Assembly: GCF_927904885.1 (NCBI RefSeq)
Contig: NZ_CAKMNW010000019.1
Coordinates: 21,569 to 85,568 of the forward strand
DNA: 64,000 nt
Direction: 5' to 3'
Source of the DNA: Candidatus Nitrotoga sp. M5
GTDB lineage: Bacteria; Pseudomonadota; Gammaproteobacteria; Burkholderiales; Gallionellaceae
Part shown: in pieces, positions 1 to 9,432 of the stretch
Layout of the letters: the number at the start of each line of letters is the position of its first letter
How positions within the stretch are numbered: the stretch's first letter is position 1
Position numbers and translations under genes: made by a program
Notes under the pieces: model-generated
Databases searched by the model: none
Seen by the model: only the letters and a program-made list of their open reading frames with translations
What the model was told of the DNA's origin: nothing

Positions 1-916
1 AACGGTGGATCTGTCGCATATTGAAATTCTGGTGCTGGATGAAGCCGACCGTATGCTAGACATGGGTTTCATCCGCGACATCAAAAAAATCCTGGCGATA
101 TTGCCCAAGCAACGGCAAAACCTGTTGTTTTCCGCCACCTTCTCCAATGAGATCAAGTTGTTGGCCGATGGGCTGCTCAACAAACCGGCGATGATAGAAG
201 TGGCGCGCAGAAATGCGACTGCAGAACTGATTACGCAGAAAATTTACCCGGTGGATCGCGAAAGAAAGCGTGAGTTGCTCATCCATCTAATCAAGGAATA
301 CAACTGGCATCAGGTGCTGGTATTTACACGCACAAAACACGGAGCCAACAAGTTAGTTGAACAACTCAACAAGGATGACATTCCAGCGCTGGCCATTCAT
401 GGCAATAAGAGCCAAGCAGCGCGCACCCGTGCATTGGCAGAATTTAAAACCGGCAAACTGCAGGTGCTGGTGGCAACTGACATTGCTGCGCGTGGTATTG
501 ATATCTCCGAGTTACCGCACGTAGTTAACTTTGAGATGCCTAATATATCGGAAGATTATGTCCACCGCATTGGACGCACCGGGCGTGCGGGTAGCGAAGG
601 TGAAGCAAGTTCTCTGGTATGTATTGACGAGCATAAGCTGCTGCATGACATTGAGCGATTGACCAAGCGTGAAATTCCAGTTGTGCAAGTGCCAGGTTTC
701 GAACCTGATCCGCGCATTAAGGCAGAGCCTATTTTAAACGGCCAAAATCGTGGGCAAGGCAGTAGTAGTGGGCGCGGGCAAGGACAGGGACAAGGGCGTG
801 GTGGTCAGAGCCGTACTCGTGCAGCACCGCGTACGGGCAATGCTCCAAGCCGCACTAATGGTAAGCCTGCAGCTCGCGCATCTGCATCGCACCGTTCCGG
901 TGGATACGGTCGTTAA
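1..916 (+). CDS. rhlE: DEAD-box ATP-dependent RNA helicase RhlE, C-terminal part
   Basis: The gene is cut by the window edge; the reading frame is already open at base 2, so the true start lies outside. Visible superfamily 2 helicase motifs, in order, are VLDEAD (motif II), SAT (motif III), the helicase C-terminal motif TDIAARGID and [10 protein letters not shown] (motif VI). The last 60 or so residues form a low-complexity Gly/Arg/Gln tail (for example [12 protein letters not shown]), as in RhlE-type helicases, where such basic tails bind RNA. The family unwinds short RNA duplexes in ribosome maturation and RNA turnover in the cytoplasm. RhlE rather than DbpA or SrmB is inferred from the tail and the absence of a DbpA RNA-recognition domain. 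DEAD-box helicase is certain; the exact subfamily is likely. Confidence 0.9.
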   Translation, partial: TVDLSHIEILVLDEADRMLDMGFIRDIKKILAILPKQRQNLLFSATFSNEIKLLADGLLNKPAMIEVARRNATAELITQKIYPVDRERKRELLIHLIKEYNWHQVLVFTRTKHGANKLVEQLNKDDIPALAIHGNKSQAARTRALAEFKTGKLQVLVATDIAARGIDISELPHVVNFEMPNISEDYVHRIGRTGRAGSEGEASSLVCIDEHKLLHDIERLTKREIPVVQVPGFEPDPRIKAEPILNGQNRGQGSSSGRGQGQGQGRGGQSRTRAAPRTGNAPSRTNGKPAARASASHRSGGYGR

Positions 917-1022
917 ACAATGTATTCGCCAAGATCTGGAGCTAGCAGTCTGTCCAGCAATTAACCGACCCCGACCAGGCTGATCAATTTTTTTTAAGAA
1001 GTTATCAGCCGTATTGGAGAGC

Positions 1023-1628
1023 ATGACTCAACTTTCTAGAACGCCTGAAATGAATATCACAACAGACGAAACAATCATAGCTGCAACCAAACTGTGGTTG
1101 GAGCGGGCCGTCATTGGTCTTAACCTGTGCCCGTTCGCCAAGAACGTTCACGTAAAAAATCAGATACGCTATGTAGTGAGCAATGCGACCACACATGAGG
1201 ACTTACTAAGAGACCTCATGCGTGAACTGGAAGTGTTGGCCGAAACGCCAGCAGTCAAGATCGACACAACTTTGCTTATTCACCCCTATGTGCTGACTGA
1301 TTTTTTTGAATACAACGATTTTCTCGATATAACTGATGCTGCGCTGGAAGACATGGATCTGGAAGGCGCGTTGCAAGTGGCCAGTTTTCACCCACAGTAT
1401 CAGTTTGATGGGACGCAACCTGACGATATCGAAAACTACACCAACCGGTCGCCGTACCCCATGATGCATTTGCTGCGTGAAGCTAGTATGGTGCAGGCGG
1501 TGTCTGCTTTTCCTGAAGCCGAAAAAATATTCGACAAAAATATTGAAACACTACGATGTTTGGGTCACGCAGGCTGGAATGATTTGGGGCTGGTTCAGCC
1601 CACTCCTCCCCTAAAAAATAATGCCTGA
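1023..1628 (+). CDS. DUF1415 family protein
   Basis: A 201-residue protein of the DUF1415 family, which is widespread in proteobacteria and has no established function. Family hallmarks are the N-terminal AVIGLNLCPFAK segment and a central region around HPQYQFDG with YTNRSPYPMMHLLREASM. There is no signal peptide or membrane segment, so it is probably cytoplasmic. An upstream TTG at 1014 is in frame, but the GGAG just before the ATG at 1023 favours the ATG. The end overlaps the start of srkA by 8 bases, so the two are probably translated together. The conserved Cys in NLCPFA suggests a redox or metal role, but this is only inference. Confidence 0.85.
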   Translation: MTQLSRTPEMNITTDETIIAATKLWLERAVIGLNLCPFAKNVHVKNQIRYVVSNATTHEDLLRDLMRELEVLAETPAVKIDTTLLIHPYVLTDFFEYNDFLDITDAALEDMDLEGALQVASFHPQYQFDGTQPDDIENYTNRSPYPMMHLLREASMVQAVSAFPEAEKIFDKNIETLRCLGHAGWNDLGLVQPTPPLKNNA

Positions 1629-2628
1629 AAAAAACAATTTGACGGTAGCATCACCCAATTTCTCTTTACTTACCCCCGATTGTGTCATGAACGCATTGGA
1701 TAGCCTGAACTGCCGCAGCGATGGCCGTCTGCTCGCGCTTAACAGCTACGAGAACCGCGTCTATCAAGTAGGTATGGAAGAAGGTGCGCCGCTGGTCGCA
1801 AAATTTTATCGGCCAGAACGCTGGACAGACCTTGCCATACTCGAAGAGCACGCTTTCGTGCAAGAGTTGGTCGAACGCGAAATTCCAGTGGTACCTGCTT
1901 TGGTGCTGGACGGCAAAACACTGCACACCTTCGAAGGGTTCCGCTTCGCAGTTTTTTCCAAGCATGGCGGACGGGCACCTGAGCTTGAAGATCGAAACAC
2001 GCTGGAATGGATGGGACGTTTTCTTGGTCGCATCCACGCCATTAGCGCGCTCAAACCGTTTCAGCATCGCCCTACCCTTGGTATAGACAGCTTTGGTGTA
2101 GAACCACTAGGTTATTTATTGACCAATAATTTTATCCCTGCTGATCTTGAGGCTGCCTATCAAAGCGTAGCCGAGCAGGCACTGGCGGGTGTGCGTCATT
2201 GCTATGAGCATGCGGGTAGCAATGTAAAATCACTACGCCTGCATGGAGATTGCCATGCAGGCAATGTACTGTGGACAGATGACGGCCCGCACTTCGTTGA
2301 TTTTGACGATAGCCGCATGGGGCCTGCCGTGCAGGACTTGTGGATGTTGTTGTCGGGCGAACGTGCTGACATGACGCGACAGTTGAATGATGTGCTGGCA
2401 GGATATGAAGATTTTTACGATTTTGACTCACGTGAATTGCATCTGATTGAAGCACTGCGCACCTTGCGCCTGATTCATTATTCCGCTTGGCTGGCACAGC
2501 GGTGGGACGATCCAGCCTTCAAACAAGCCTTCCCGTGGTTTAATACTCAACACTATTGGCAAGATCGCATTCTAGAATTGCGTGAGCAGATCGCGCTGAT
2601 GGAAGAACCGCCACTATTGTCGGCTTGA
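1621..2628 (+). CDS. srkA: Stress response kinase A (YihE/SrkA family)
   Basis: A 335-residue aminoglycoside-phosphotransferase-fold kinase of the SrkA/YihE family. The catalytic loop is LRLHGDCHAGNVLW (about residues 205-218), followed by the metal-binding FVDFDDSRMGPAVQDLW. In Escherichia coli the enzyme is a Ser/Thr kinase that protects cells from stress-induced death and counters MazEF-type toxicity. Length matches the family (about 328 residues). It overlaps the DUF1415 gene upstream and abuts the YchJ-family gene downstream, so an operon is likely. Confidence 0.9.
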   Translation: MPEKNNLTVASPNFSLLTPDCVMNALDSLNCRSDGRLLALNSYENRVYQVGMEEGAPLVAKFYRPERWTDLAILEEHAFVQELVEREIPVVPALVLDGKTLHTFEGFRFAVFSKHGGRAPELEDRNTLEWMGRFLGRIHAISALKPFQHRPTLGIDSFGVEPLGYLLTNNFIPADLEAAYQSVAEQALAGVRHCYEHAGSNVKSLRLHGDCHAGNVLWTDDGPHFVDFDDSRMGPAVQDLWMLLSGERADMTRQLNDVLAGYEDFYDFDSRELHLIEALRTLRLIHYSAWLAQRWDDPAFKQAFPWFNTQHYWQDRILELREQIALMEEPPLLSA

Positions 2629-2633
2629 TTGAT

Positions 2634-3020
2634 ATGCAAACTCATTGCGCTTGCGACAGCAATAAAAACTTCACAGACTGTTGTGGGTGTTATATCGAGG
2701 GCAACGCGTCTGCCCCCAGTGCTGAAGCATTAATGCGTTCCCGCTATGTTGCTTACACATTGGGACGCGAGGATTATTTACTAGCAACTTGGCACCCCTC
2801 TACACGCCCCACCACATTGGATATGGTTGATAATATAGAGACCAAGTGGCTGGGATTGAAGGTGAAGCGCCATGAGTACAATCCTCAGGAACCAGACCGC
2901 GCGGTAGTGGAGTTTGTGGCACGCTACAAAGTGGGTGGCCGCGCACATCGATTGCACGAAGTAAGTCGCTTCGTGCGGGAAGACGAACAATGGTTTTATG
3001 TGGATGGCGACATTCGCTAA
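2634..3020 (+). CDS. YchJ family (UPF0225) SEC-C-like protein
   Basis: A 128-residue protein with an N-terminal cysteine cluster (CACDSNKNFTDCCG) resembling the zinc-binding SEC-C motif, then an NTF2-like YchJ domain with ALMRSRYVAYT and a C-terminal WFYVDGDIR. UPF0225/YchJ proteins are common in proteobacteria; their role is unproven. An in-frame TTG at 2625 overlaps the srkA stop; the ATG at 2634 is the conservative start. Function is unknown but family membership is clear. Confidence 0.85.
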   Translation: MQTHCACDSNKNFTDCCGCYIEGNASAPSAEALMRSRYVAYTLGREDYLLATWHPSTRPTTLDMVDNIETKWLGLKVKRHEYNPQEPDRAVVEFVARYKVGGRAHRLHEVSRFVREDEQWFYVDGDIR

Positions 3021-3096
3021 ATTCAGATTAAGCACCTAGTAGTCTGTCGGAATTGTTTATTTTTTGTAACACTATATTTTCACGAGAACATTCATC

Positions 3097-4752
3097 ATGG
3101 AAACGGATTCTGTAACACAGCCTGTACTACAAGCGGTCGACGCACCTGCACCTGTCTCACGTGATTTAAACACGCGCGAAGTGGCGCGCCGTCGCACCTT
3201 TGGCATCATCTCCCACCCGGATGCGGGCAAAACCACGCTGACCGAAAAATTATTGTTATTTTCTGGCGCGATTCAATTGGCGGGTACCGTGAAGGCACGC
3301 AAGAGTGGTCGCCATGCAACTTCCGACTGGATGGAAATCGAGAAACAACGCGGCATCTCTGTAGCCAGCTCAGTGATGCAGTTCGAATATCGTAACCATG
3401 TGGTTAATCTCCTCGATACCCCCGGCCACCAAGATTTTTCCGAAGACACCTACCGCGTGCTCACCGCTGTAGATTCCGCGCTTATGGTTATCGACGCGGC
3501 CAAGGGTGTGGAAACACAAACCATAAAATTACTTAACGTGTGCCGCATGCGCGACACGCCCATCATAACTTTCATTAACAAGATGGACCGTGAAACACGC
3601 GACCCAGTGGAATTGCTGGATGAGGTTGAGTCTGTTCTTAATATCCAGTGCGCACCGGTGACTTGGCCGCTGGGGATGGGCAAGACTTTTCGTGGTGTCT
3701 ATCATTTATTGCGCGATGAAATTCTGCTGTTCGCGGCGGGCGATGAACACGCCAATCAAGATGTTGAAATAATTAAGGGTATCGATAACCCACGCCTTGT
3801 AGAAATGTTCCCACTGGAAATAGAGCAACTTAAAGCAGAAGTTGAGCTACTGCATGGTGCTTCTCACCCTTTTGATCTTGCCGCGTTTCTGGCCGGCACT
3901 CAAACACCCGTATTCTTCGGCTCCGCCATTAACAACTTCGGCGTGCGCGAAATCCTCAACGCCCTCTTGGATTGGGCGCCAGCGCCGAGTGAACGCGATG
4001 CGACCGCGCGTGTTGTCGCACCTAACGAGGCGCCGTTTACTGGCTTCGTATTCAAGATACAAGCCAACATGGACGCGAATCATCGTGACCGCATCGCCTT
4101 CTTGCGTGTTTGCTCCGGGCACTTTGAACGTGGCATGAAGATCAAACACCTGCGTATTAACCGCGAAATTCGTGTGTCTAACGTTGTCACCTTCATGGCC
4201 TCCAACCGTGAGCAGGTAGAAGAAGCCTACGCTGGCGACATCATCGGTTTACCCAACCATGGCAACATGCAAATCGGCGACAGCTTTTCCGAAGGTGAGT
4301 TATTGCAGTTCACCGGCATTCCTTATTTCGCGCCAGATTTCTTCCGCTCCGTGCGCATCCGGAACCCAATCAAGGTTAAGCAGTTGCATAAAGGCTTGCA
4401 GCAACTTGGTGAAGAGGGTGCGGTACAAGTATTCAAGCCAGTTAGTGGAGGTGATTTAATTCTAGGCGCGGTCGGTGTACTGCAGTTCGATGTAGTTGCC
4501 AGCCGTTTGATGGGCGAATACGGCGTGGATGCCGTATTCGACGGTACCAATACCACGAGCGCACGTTGGGTTACTTGTAACGACAAAAGAATGCTCGCCG
4601 ATTTTGAGAAAGCCTTATCGCACAACGTCGCCTACGATGCCGCTAACAATATGGCCTATCTCGCACCGAACAGCGTCAATCTCAAACTCACCCAGGAACG
4701 CTGGCCACAAGTGGTTTTCCACACTACCCGCGAACATGCGGTGAAACTGTAA
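3097..4752 (+). CDS. prfC: Peptide chain release factor 3 (RF3)
   Basis: A 551-residue translational GTPase. The G-domain motifs are SHPDAGKTT (residues 39-47), DTPGH (106-110) and NKMD (160-163). Domain II and the RF3 C-terminal domain follow. RF3 releases RF1 and RF2 from the ribosome after peptide release. The length is slightly above the usual 525-540 because of an N-terminal extension of about 25 residues rich in Val, Ala and Pro; the gene could start later, but no better in-frame Met with a ribosome site is seen. It is followed by two other translation-related small genes (S4 domain, ArfB), which suggests a ribosome-rescue cluster. Confidence 0.95.
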   Translation: METDSVTQPVLQAVDAPAPVSRDLNTREVARRRTFGIISHPDAGKTTLTEKLLLFSGAIQLAGTVKARKSGRHATSDWMEIEKQRGISVASSVMQFEYRNHVVNLLDTPGHQDFSEDTYRVLTAVDSALMVIDAAKGVETQTIKLLNVCRMRDTPIITFINKMDRETRDPVELLDEVESVLNIQCAPVTWPLGMGKTFRGVYHLLRDEILLFAAGDEHANQDVEIIKGIDNPRLVEMFPLEIEQLKAEVELLHGASHPFDLAAFLAGTQTPVFFGSAINNFGVREILNALLDWAPAPSERDATARVVAPNEAPFTGFVFKIQANMDANHRDRIAFLRVCSGHFERGMKIKHLRINREIRVSNVVTFMASNREQVEEAYAGDIIGLPNHGNMQIGDSFSEGELLQFTGIPYFAPDFFRSVRIRNPIKVKQLHKGLQQLGEEGAVQVFKPVSGGDLILGAVGVLQFDVVASRLMGEYGVDAVFDGTNTTSARWVTCNDKRMLADFEKALSHNVAYDAANNMAYLAPNSVNLKLTQERWPQVVFHTTREHAVKL

Positions 4753-4765
4753 TTAATTTCCGACC

Positions 4766-4993
4766 ATGACAACGTCCATACAACAATTTGAATTTAAACT
4801 TAACGGCGAATTTATTGAGCTAAACCAATTACTTAAAATAGTTGGCGTGTGCGATAGTGGCGGCGCGGGCAAGACGCTGGTCGCGGAAGGTGTCGTATCG
4901 GTGGACGGGCACTTGGAATTGCGCAAAACCTGCAAAATACGTGCAGGATCAGTGGTAACACTGGGCGATGTACGCATCACAGTGCTTACATAA
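4766..4993 (+). CDS. S4-domain RNA-binding protein, YbcJ-like
   Basis: A 75-residue protein consisting of a single S4 fold (FIELNQLLKIVGVCDSGG ... VSVDGHLELRKTCKIRAG), like E. coli YbcJ. S4 domains bind structured RNA, and YbcJ-like proteins are probably ribosome-associated. It lies 13 bases after prfC and 5 bases before arfB on the same strand, so it is probably co-transcribed with them. The exact role is unknown. Confidence 0.85.
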   Translation: MTTSIQQFEFKLNGEFIELNQLLKIVGVCDSGGAGKTLVAEGVVSVDGHLELRKTCKIRAGSVVTLGDVRITVLT

Positions 4994-4998
4994 TTTTC

Positions 4999-5412
4999 AT
5001 GCTGTATATCTCCCACAACGTTACTATTGCTGACCATGAGATCGAATTAACCGCCGTGCGTGCGCAGGGAGCGGGCGGACAGAACGTCAACAAAGTTTCC
5101 AGCGCTGTGCATCTGCGTTTCGACATCAATGCCTCATCGTTACCAGAATCCTTTAAAGCACGACTCCTTGAACTACACGATCACCGTATCACCAAAGACG
5201 GCGTGGTAATTATCAAGGCACAAGAATTTCGCAGTCAGGAGAAAAATCGATATGAGGCATTGCGACGCCTGAAAGGGTTGGTGCAGAGCATCGCGGTGTT
5301 GCCCACCGTCCGCCGTGCAACAAAACCTACTCGCAGTTCGCAGAGAAAGCGTATGGACAGAAAAGCCAAACATGGCGCAACTAAAAGAATGCGTGGTCGG
5401 GTAGTGGAATAA
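4999..5412 (+). CDS. arfB: Alternative ribosome-rescue factor / peptidyl-tRNA hydrolase ArfB (YaeJ)
   Basis: A 137-residue RF-1-domain protein. The catalytic GGQ sits at residues 26-28 in RAQGAGGQNVNKV. The C-terminal tail is very basic (RKRMDRKAKHGATKRMRGR), as needed to enter the empty mRNA channel. ArfB hydrolyses peptidyl-tRNA on ribosomes stalled without a stop codon. Length and layout match E. coli YaeJ (140 residues). Its place behind prfC and the S4 gene fits a translation-termination cluster. Confidence 0.93.
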   Translation: MLYISHNVTIADHEIELTAVRAQGAGGQNVNKVSSAVHLRFDINASSLPESFKARLLELHDHRITKDGVVIIKAQEFRSQEKNRYEALRRLKGLVQSIAVLPTVRRATKPTRSSQRKRMDRKAKHGATKRMRGRVVE

Positions 5413-5465
5413 TTTGACAGGAGCAAACATGACTCATTTCTGCGTGAGATGGATTCAGGAGTTAT

Positions 5466-6023
5466 ATGGCTATTAAAGCAACCATATTCAAAGCCAATCT
5501 GCAAATCGCAGACATGGAGCGTCACTATTACCAAGATCACGCGCTTACCCTTGCACAACACCCTTCTGAAACAGATGAACGGATGATGGTGCGGATGTTG
5601 GCCTTTGCACTGCATGCTCATGAATATCTGGAGTTTGGCCAAGGAATGACCGCTGATGATGAGGCGGATTTGTGGCGTAAAGATTTAACGGGGGCGATTG
5701 AATTGTGGATAGACGTCGGGCTGCCCGACGAAAAACTAATACGTAAAGCCTGTGGCCGCTCTAATCAGGTAATTGTTTACACCTATGGCGGCCACACCGC
5801 AGATATGTGGTTCGCGCAACACAGCAGACAATTCGAACGGCTCAAAAATTTGAGTGTAATTAACCTGCCCATTGAAAGTACGCGCGCTATCGCCAAACTG
5901 GCTCAGCGCAACATGCAGTTGCAATGCACAATTCAAGATGGACAAGTATGGTTGAGCGATGGGAATGACATCGCGCAGGTGGAACGGGTGCTGCTCAAAG
6001 TGCCGTCTACTCGTAAGCATTGA
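5466..6023 (+). CDS. yaeQ: YaeQ family protein
   Basis: A 185-residue protein of the YaeQ family, which has a PD-(D/E)XK nuclease-like fold in solved structures but no settled function. Visible features are the conserved start MAIKATIFKANLQIADM, the central DLTGAIELWIDVGLPDEKLIRKA, and a C-terminal part with LPIESTRAIAKLAQRNMQLQCTIQDG. It is the last gene of the plus-strand block. Confidence 0.93.
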   Translation: MAIKATIFKANLQIADMERHYYQDHALTLAQHPSETDERMMVRMLAFALHAHEYLEFGQGMTADDEADLWRKDLTGAIELWIDVGLPDEKLIRKACGRSNQVIVYTYGGHTADMWFAQHSRQFERLKNLSVINLPIESTRAIAKLAQRNMQLQCTIQDGQVWLSDGNDIAQVERVLLKVPSTRKH

Positions 6024-6239
6024 ACGCAACTAACAGCCTGTTGGATTTAAAGACTGACTTAATATCAATCACTGCCGCCACAACACTGCACTTTCCCAAC
6101 TCAACACGGCAAACTTAACCACGCCACCAATCATCAGCGCCAGTGCAAACTAGTGCTGAGCTTTAGGCACTCAGGTAGAAAACTTGACGCATTACCGACA
6201 AGCCAGCAACAGACCTGCCGAAAGCTACGTTGTATTGAT

Positions 6240-6392
6240 TTAGGTGGACGGACTTTCATCGTTAGAACGATCGGGCGGATCTGAGGAAGGCGGGTTTTTC
6301 TCTTCTAATTTGCGTTGTTTTTTTTCTTCTTGCTTTTTTTTCTTAGCTAGTTCTTTTTGACGCTTTTCGAATTGAAAATTAGGTTTTGCCAA
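6240..6392 (-). CDS. Small lysine-rich conserved protein (50 aa, TTG start)
   Basis: A 50-residue open frame that begins with TTG at 6392 and has a weak AAGGCG-like ribosome site. It starts MAKPNFQFEKRQKELAKKKK, continues with a Lys/Glu/Gln-rich helix to about residue 32, and ends in a Pro/Ser/Asp-rich tail. Small proteins with this AKPN-FEKRQKELAKKKK pattern occur in many proteobacteria as uncharacterised ORFs (from memory). It is probably a predicted coiled or charged helix with nucleic-acid or ribosome affinity, but that is inference. Missing the usual length cut-off and using TTG make it easy to overlook. Confidence 0.6.
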   Translation of the reverse strand: MAKPNFQFEKRQKELAKKKKQEEKKQRKLEEKNPPSSDPPDRSNDESPST

Positions 6393-6568
6393 TTTGTCGC
6401 CTTTTTAATAAGATTGATTTAAATGCCCAATTTACAGCCTCTATTTTCACACATTTACGACTATACATGGGAGTGCTTTTGGAAGTGCCGTGCAAACCGT
6501 AAAACTTGACCAAACAAATTTACGTAATAAGAGCGTTCTGCCACAAGCATCGCATGCTAAAAAACACT

Positions 6569-6643
6569 TCTAAACATTCAATTTTTTGTGCAAGACAAGG
6601 CGCGAAACAGTTGCCCACAAAATTGCGACTTGTAGAGGCACCC
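6569..6643. repeat. Dispersed palindromic intergenic repeat, copy 1 (short)
   Basis: It shares TGCAAGACAAGGCGCGA with the copy at 21401 and ends in GTAGAGGCACCC like the other members. It looks like an internally deleted copy of the element described at 13791-13966. The rest of 6024-6752 holds only the small gene at 6240-6392. Confidence 0.5.
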
Positions 6644-6752
6644 TGAATTTCAGGTACATTTTGCCTTTCACTCGCATATTGCACAGCGCGAATGCTCTCC
6701 AGGTATCAGGAACAAGAACTCAATGCCAGCGCTTGAAACCTGCTCACATTAT

Positions 6753-9173
6753 TCAGCGCAAATGCCTGCGTCCTTCCTTAGGATGATCCAACATCTGGCA
6801 AGCGCGACGATAGGCGAGCAAAGTTTTCTGGGCACGGCCCAGTACGCTGTCATATGGATAATTGCCTGTTCCGTTCGCGATACCGATCGGGAAACCGGTA
6901 AGCAATTCTATGCCTTCGCTCGCGTGTTCTGCAGTGTAGATATGGAATAAGCCTTTAGCGACGGCCTCGATGACCTTGTGTTCCAGCATCAGGTGTCGGC
7001 GGTTACGGTGTGGAATCAACACGCCTTGGCTGCCATCCAGTCCGGCCGTTTCGCAGACACGAAAGTAACCTTCTATTTTTTCGTTAATACCACCGACTGG
7101 CAACACTTCTCCATGCTGGTCGACTGCGCCGGTAACCGCTATACCTTGCTTGAGAGGCAAGTTTGACAAGGATGAAAGTAAAACATAAAGTTCGGCACAG
7201 GAAGCAGAATCACCTTCTACACCGTAATAGTCCTGTTCGAAAACAATTGATGCATTAAGTGCAAGCGGTGCAAGATGGAAAAATAAGGCAGACACGTAGT
7301 TCTGCAAAATGAACACACCCTTGTCATGGATTGGCCCGGACATTTCTACTTCACGTCCAATATTGAGCAAACCGTCTTCACCGGCAAAGGTGCGCGCCGT
7401 GATTCGCAAAGGAAAGCCAAAACGGTAATCTCCCAGATCTATCTGGGAAAGACCATTAATTTGGCCTACTTTCTCGCCATGCACCGTAATCAACACATCA
7501 CCTTCGGCAATGGATTCATGCAAGCGCTGGTCGGGATAATCGTGGCGTGAGATGCGCGCACGAAGTGCATCCTCCACATCCGCTGCCTCGACTATAAGAG
7601 CGGAACGAGCACGGCATAGCGCAGCACTTTCCATTACCAGCGCCTCGACACGAGAGAAAATTGCGCTTTGACGAAACTGATCGTCCGTTTCTCGGTGGGA
7701 ATCCTCTAACAGACGAGCTACGGCAGCGGCGGAAAAATGAGGTAGCCCAAGTTCCAGGCATGTGTGGGCGATAAAAATTGACGAAGCGCGGCGGGTATCA
7801 GCACTGGCTATAAAGTTTTCAGCAAAATCGACCTTGACCCGAAAGCGGCGCGCAAACTCCGGGTCGCCCTCCTGTAACTCGTAATACTCTTCACGCGAAC
7901 CGATCAAAATAATTTTGACGTTAACATTCACGGCTTCTGGTTCGAGTGAAATGGCCGCAATCGGTGTAAGCGCTGTGCTCGGCTCTTCCATTTGCAGCTT
8001 GCCACTACGCAACAAGCGCCGAAGCTTCGCCCACACCACTTCATCGGTCTGCAGATCGCGTAACTGCAGCATAAGGAAACCTCCATGCGCCTTGTGCAGG
8101 CTACCAGCGCGGATGCGGGTAAAATCAGTTACCAACATATCGTTTTCGGTCTGACATTCAATGCTGCCGAACAGTGAGCGGAATAGTGGATTATCTTCAA
8201 CGATTATCGGTGCACCGCTCAGGCCACCATTGTCCACTATCAAATTGACCCGGTAACGGGATAATACTTTTCTTAACGCCTCCTGCCGACTTTCCTCATC
8301 GTTATTGGAAACCTTGAACAACTCCAGATTTTCGAGCACATCTTGCATGATCTGTTCCAGATATGCACTAAATTTGACGTGATCTTTAATCTCCTTGTTC
8401 AATCCATCTCTGATTCCTTGTAATTCATGATTCAATAGCGGCTTCACTACTTGACGCAATAACGCCGCCAAGGCATCGTTCATCACTCGCTCCAGCGGCC
8501 GGGTTTTCTCGAAATAGCTGGCAATCTTCTCACGCAATTCCTGCTCGGCCTGCTCTATCTCGGCACGGTGTTCTTTTGGCAAAACAAGCACTTCATCTTC
8601 GGTCAACAAGTGCTTTTTTTTACCCAGCAAAGTAAAAACCATGCGCCCGTCCTCACGCTGAATAGCGAACTTGCGGGCTTCGGCAAAGGCTTCAAGTTCA
8701 GCGTAACTTTTGCTTTCTTCTTCCTTGTAAGTTTTTTCAATGCGCTCGCTTTCGGCTTTAAAATCCTGACCCACCAAGCATTGCGGAATTTCCGTCTGCA
8801 GGGATTTCACCATCCGCAGCATGAGTTGGCGCAGCAGGCGTCCCTGCCCGGCAGGCAAATACAAAGCCTGCGGTTTTTCTGGCACATCAAAATTGTGCAG
8901 ATAGCATAAGTCGGGTGGCACCGCTTTATTTGCAGCGGCCGCCTGCATTGCTTGCCTGAGCAGCGAAGAGCGGCCACTGCCGACTTCACCCAGCACAAAC
9001 AGGTTGTAGTCTGGCTGATTCATTCCAAGACCAAAGCGGGCGGCCATTTCCGCACGCTCCTGACCGATCCAGGATAGCGGATACTGTAGCAATTCTGAAG
9101 TATCAGAGAACCCAAGCGAATCGGGATCGATAGTGAAGCGAAGATCGGCAGGAGACAGATTTGAGATCAGCAT
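6753..9173 (-). CDS. Lon-like AAA+ ATP-dependent protease (AAA_32 / LonB-type)
   Basis: An 806-residue protease with an N-terminal ATPase region and a C-terminal Lon proteolytic domain. The P-loop is LGEVGSGRSSLL near residue 60, with Arg where classical Walker A has Lys. The middle region is coiled and Glu/Lys-rich. The Lon Ser-Lys dyad is visible as GDSASCAELY and, about 40 residues on, NEKIEGYF. It lacks the Lon substrate-binding N-domain and resembles the YcbZ/LonB-type family (about 800 residues). Such proteases are soluble and degrade damaged proteins; the specific substrates are unknown. It stands alone on the minus strand. Confidence 0.88.
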   Translation of the reverse strand: MLISNLSPADLRFTIDPDSLGFSDTSELLQYPLSWIGQERAEMAARFGLGMNQPDYNLFVLGEVGSGRSSLLRQAMQAAAANKAVPPDLCYLHNFDVPEKPQALYLPAGQGRLLRQLMLRMVKSLQTEIPQCLVGQDFKAESERIEKTYKEEESKSYAELEAFAEARKFAIQREDGRMVFTLLGKKKHLLTEDEVLVLPKEHRAEIEQAEQELREKIASYFEKTRPLERVMNDALAALLRQVVKPLLNHELQGIRDGLNKEIKDHVKFSAYLEQIMQDVLENLELFKVSNNDEESRQEALRKVLSRYRVNLIVDNGGLSGAPIIVEDNPLFRSLFGSIECQTENDMLVTDFTRIRAGSLHKAHGGFLMLQLRDLQTDEVVWAKLRRLLRSGKLQMEEPSTALTPIAAISLEPEAVNVNVKIILIGSREEYYELQEGDPEFARRFRVKVDFAENFIASADTRRASSIFIAHTCLELGLPHFSAAAVARLLEDSHRETDDQFRQSAIFSRVEALVMESAALCRARSALIVEAADVEDALRARISRHDYPDQRLHESIAEGDVLITVHGEKVGQINGLSQIDLGDYRFGFPLRITARTFAGEDGLLNIGREVEMSGPIHDKGVFILQNYVSALFFHLAPLALNASIVFEQDYYGVEGDSASCAELYVLLSSLSNLPLKQGIAVTGAVDQHGEVLPVGGINEKIEGYFRVCETAGLDGSQGVLIPHRNRRHLMLEHKVIEAVAKGLFHIYTAEHASEGIELLTGFPIGIANGTGNYPYDSVLGRAQKTLLAYRRACQMLDHPKEGRRHLR

Positions 9174-9432
9174 ATTTTAACCAAAGAGTTACACAGGATT
9201 TCGAATTGTAACCATTAATCTAGTTTACTTAACGCCTGCGTCGAAGTGTTGTTCTGCCACTAACGTGGTTGACAATCTAGTTTAGTGTGGTTCCCGTTCC
9301 AGCGCTGTAGCTTCGCTGCTTTATAGACGATGGCGCGCTACTTTATCATCGAGATCAAATGTAGCGAGGTAAAGTAGAAAGCGGGCGAGAGTCTATACTG
9401 TACTCTACCCAATTATTATGTAACCACATTGA

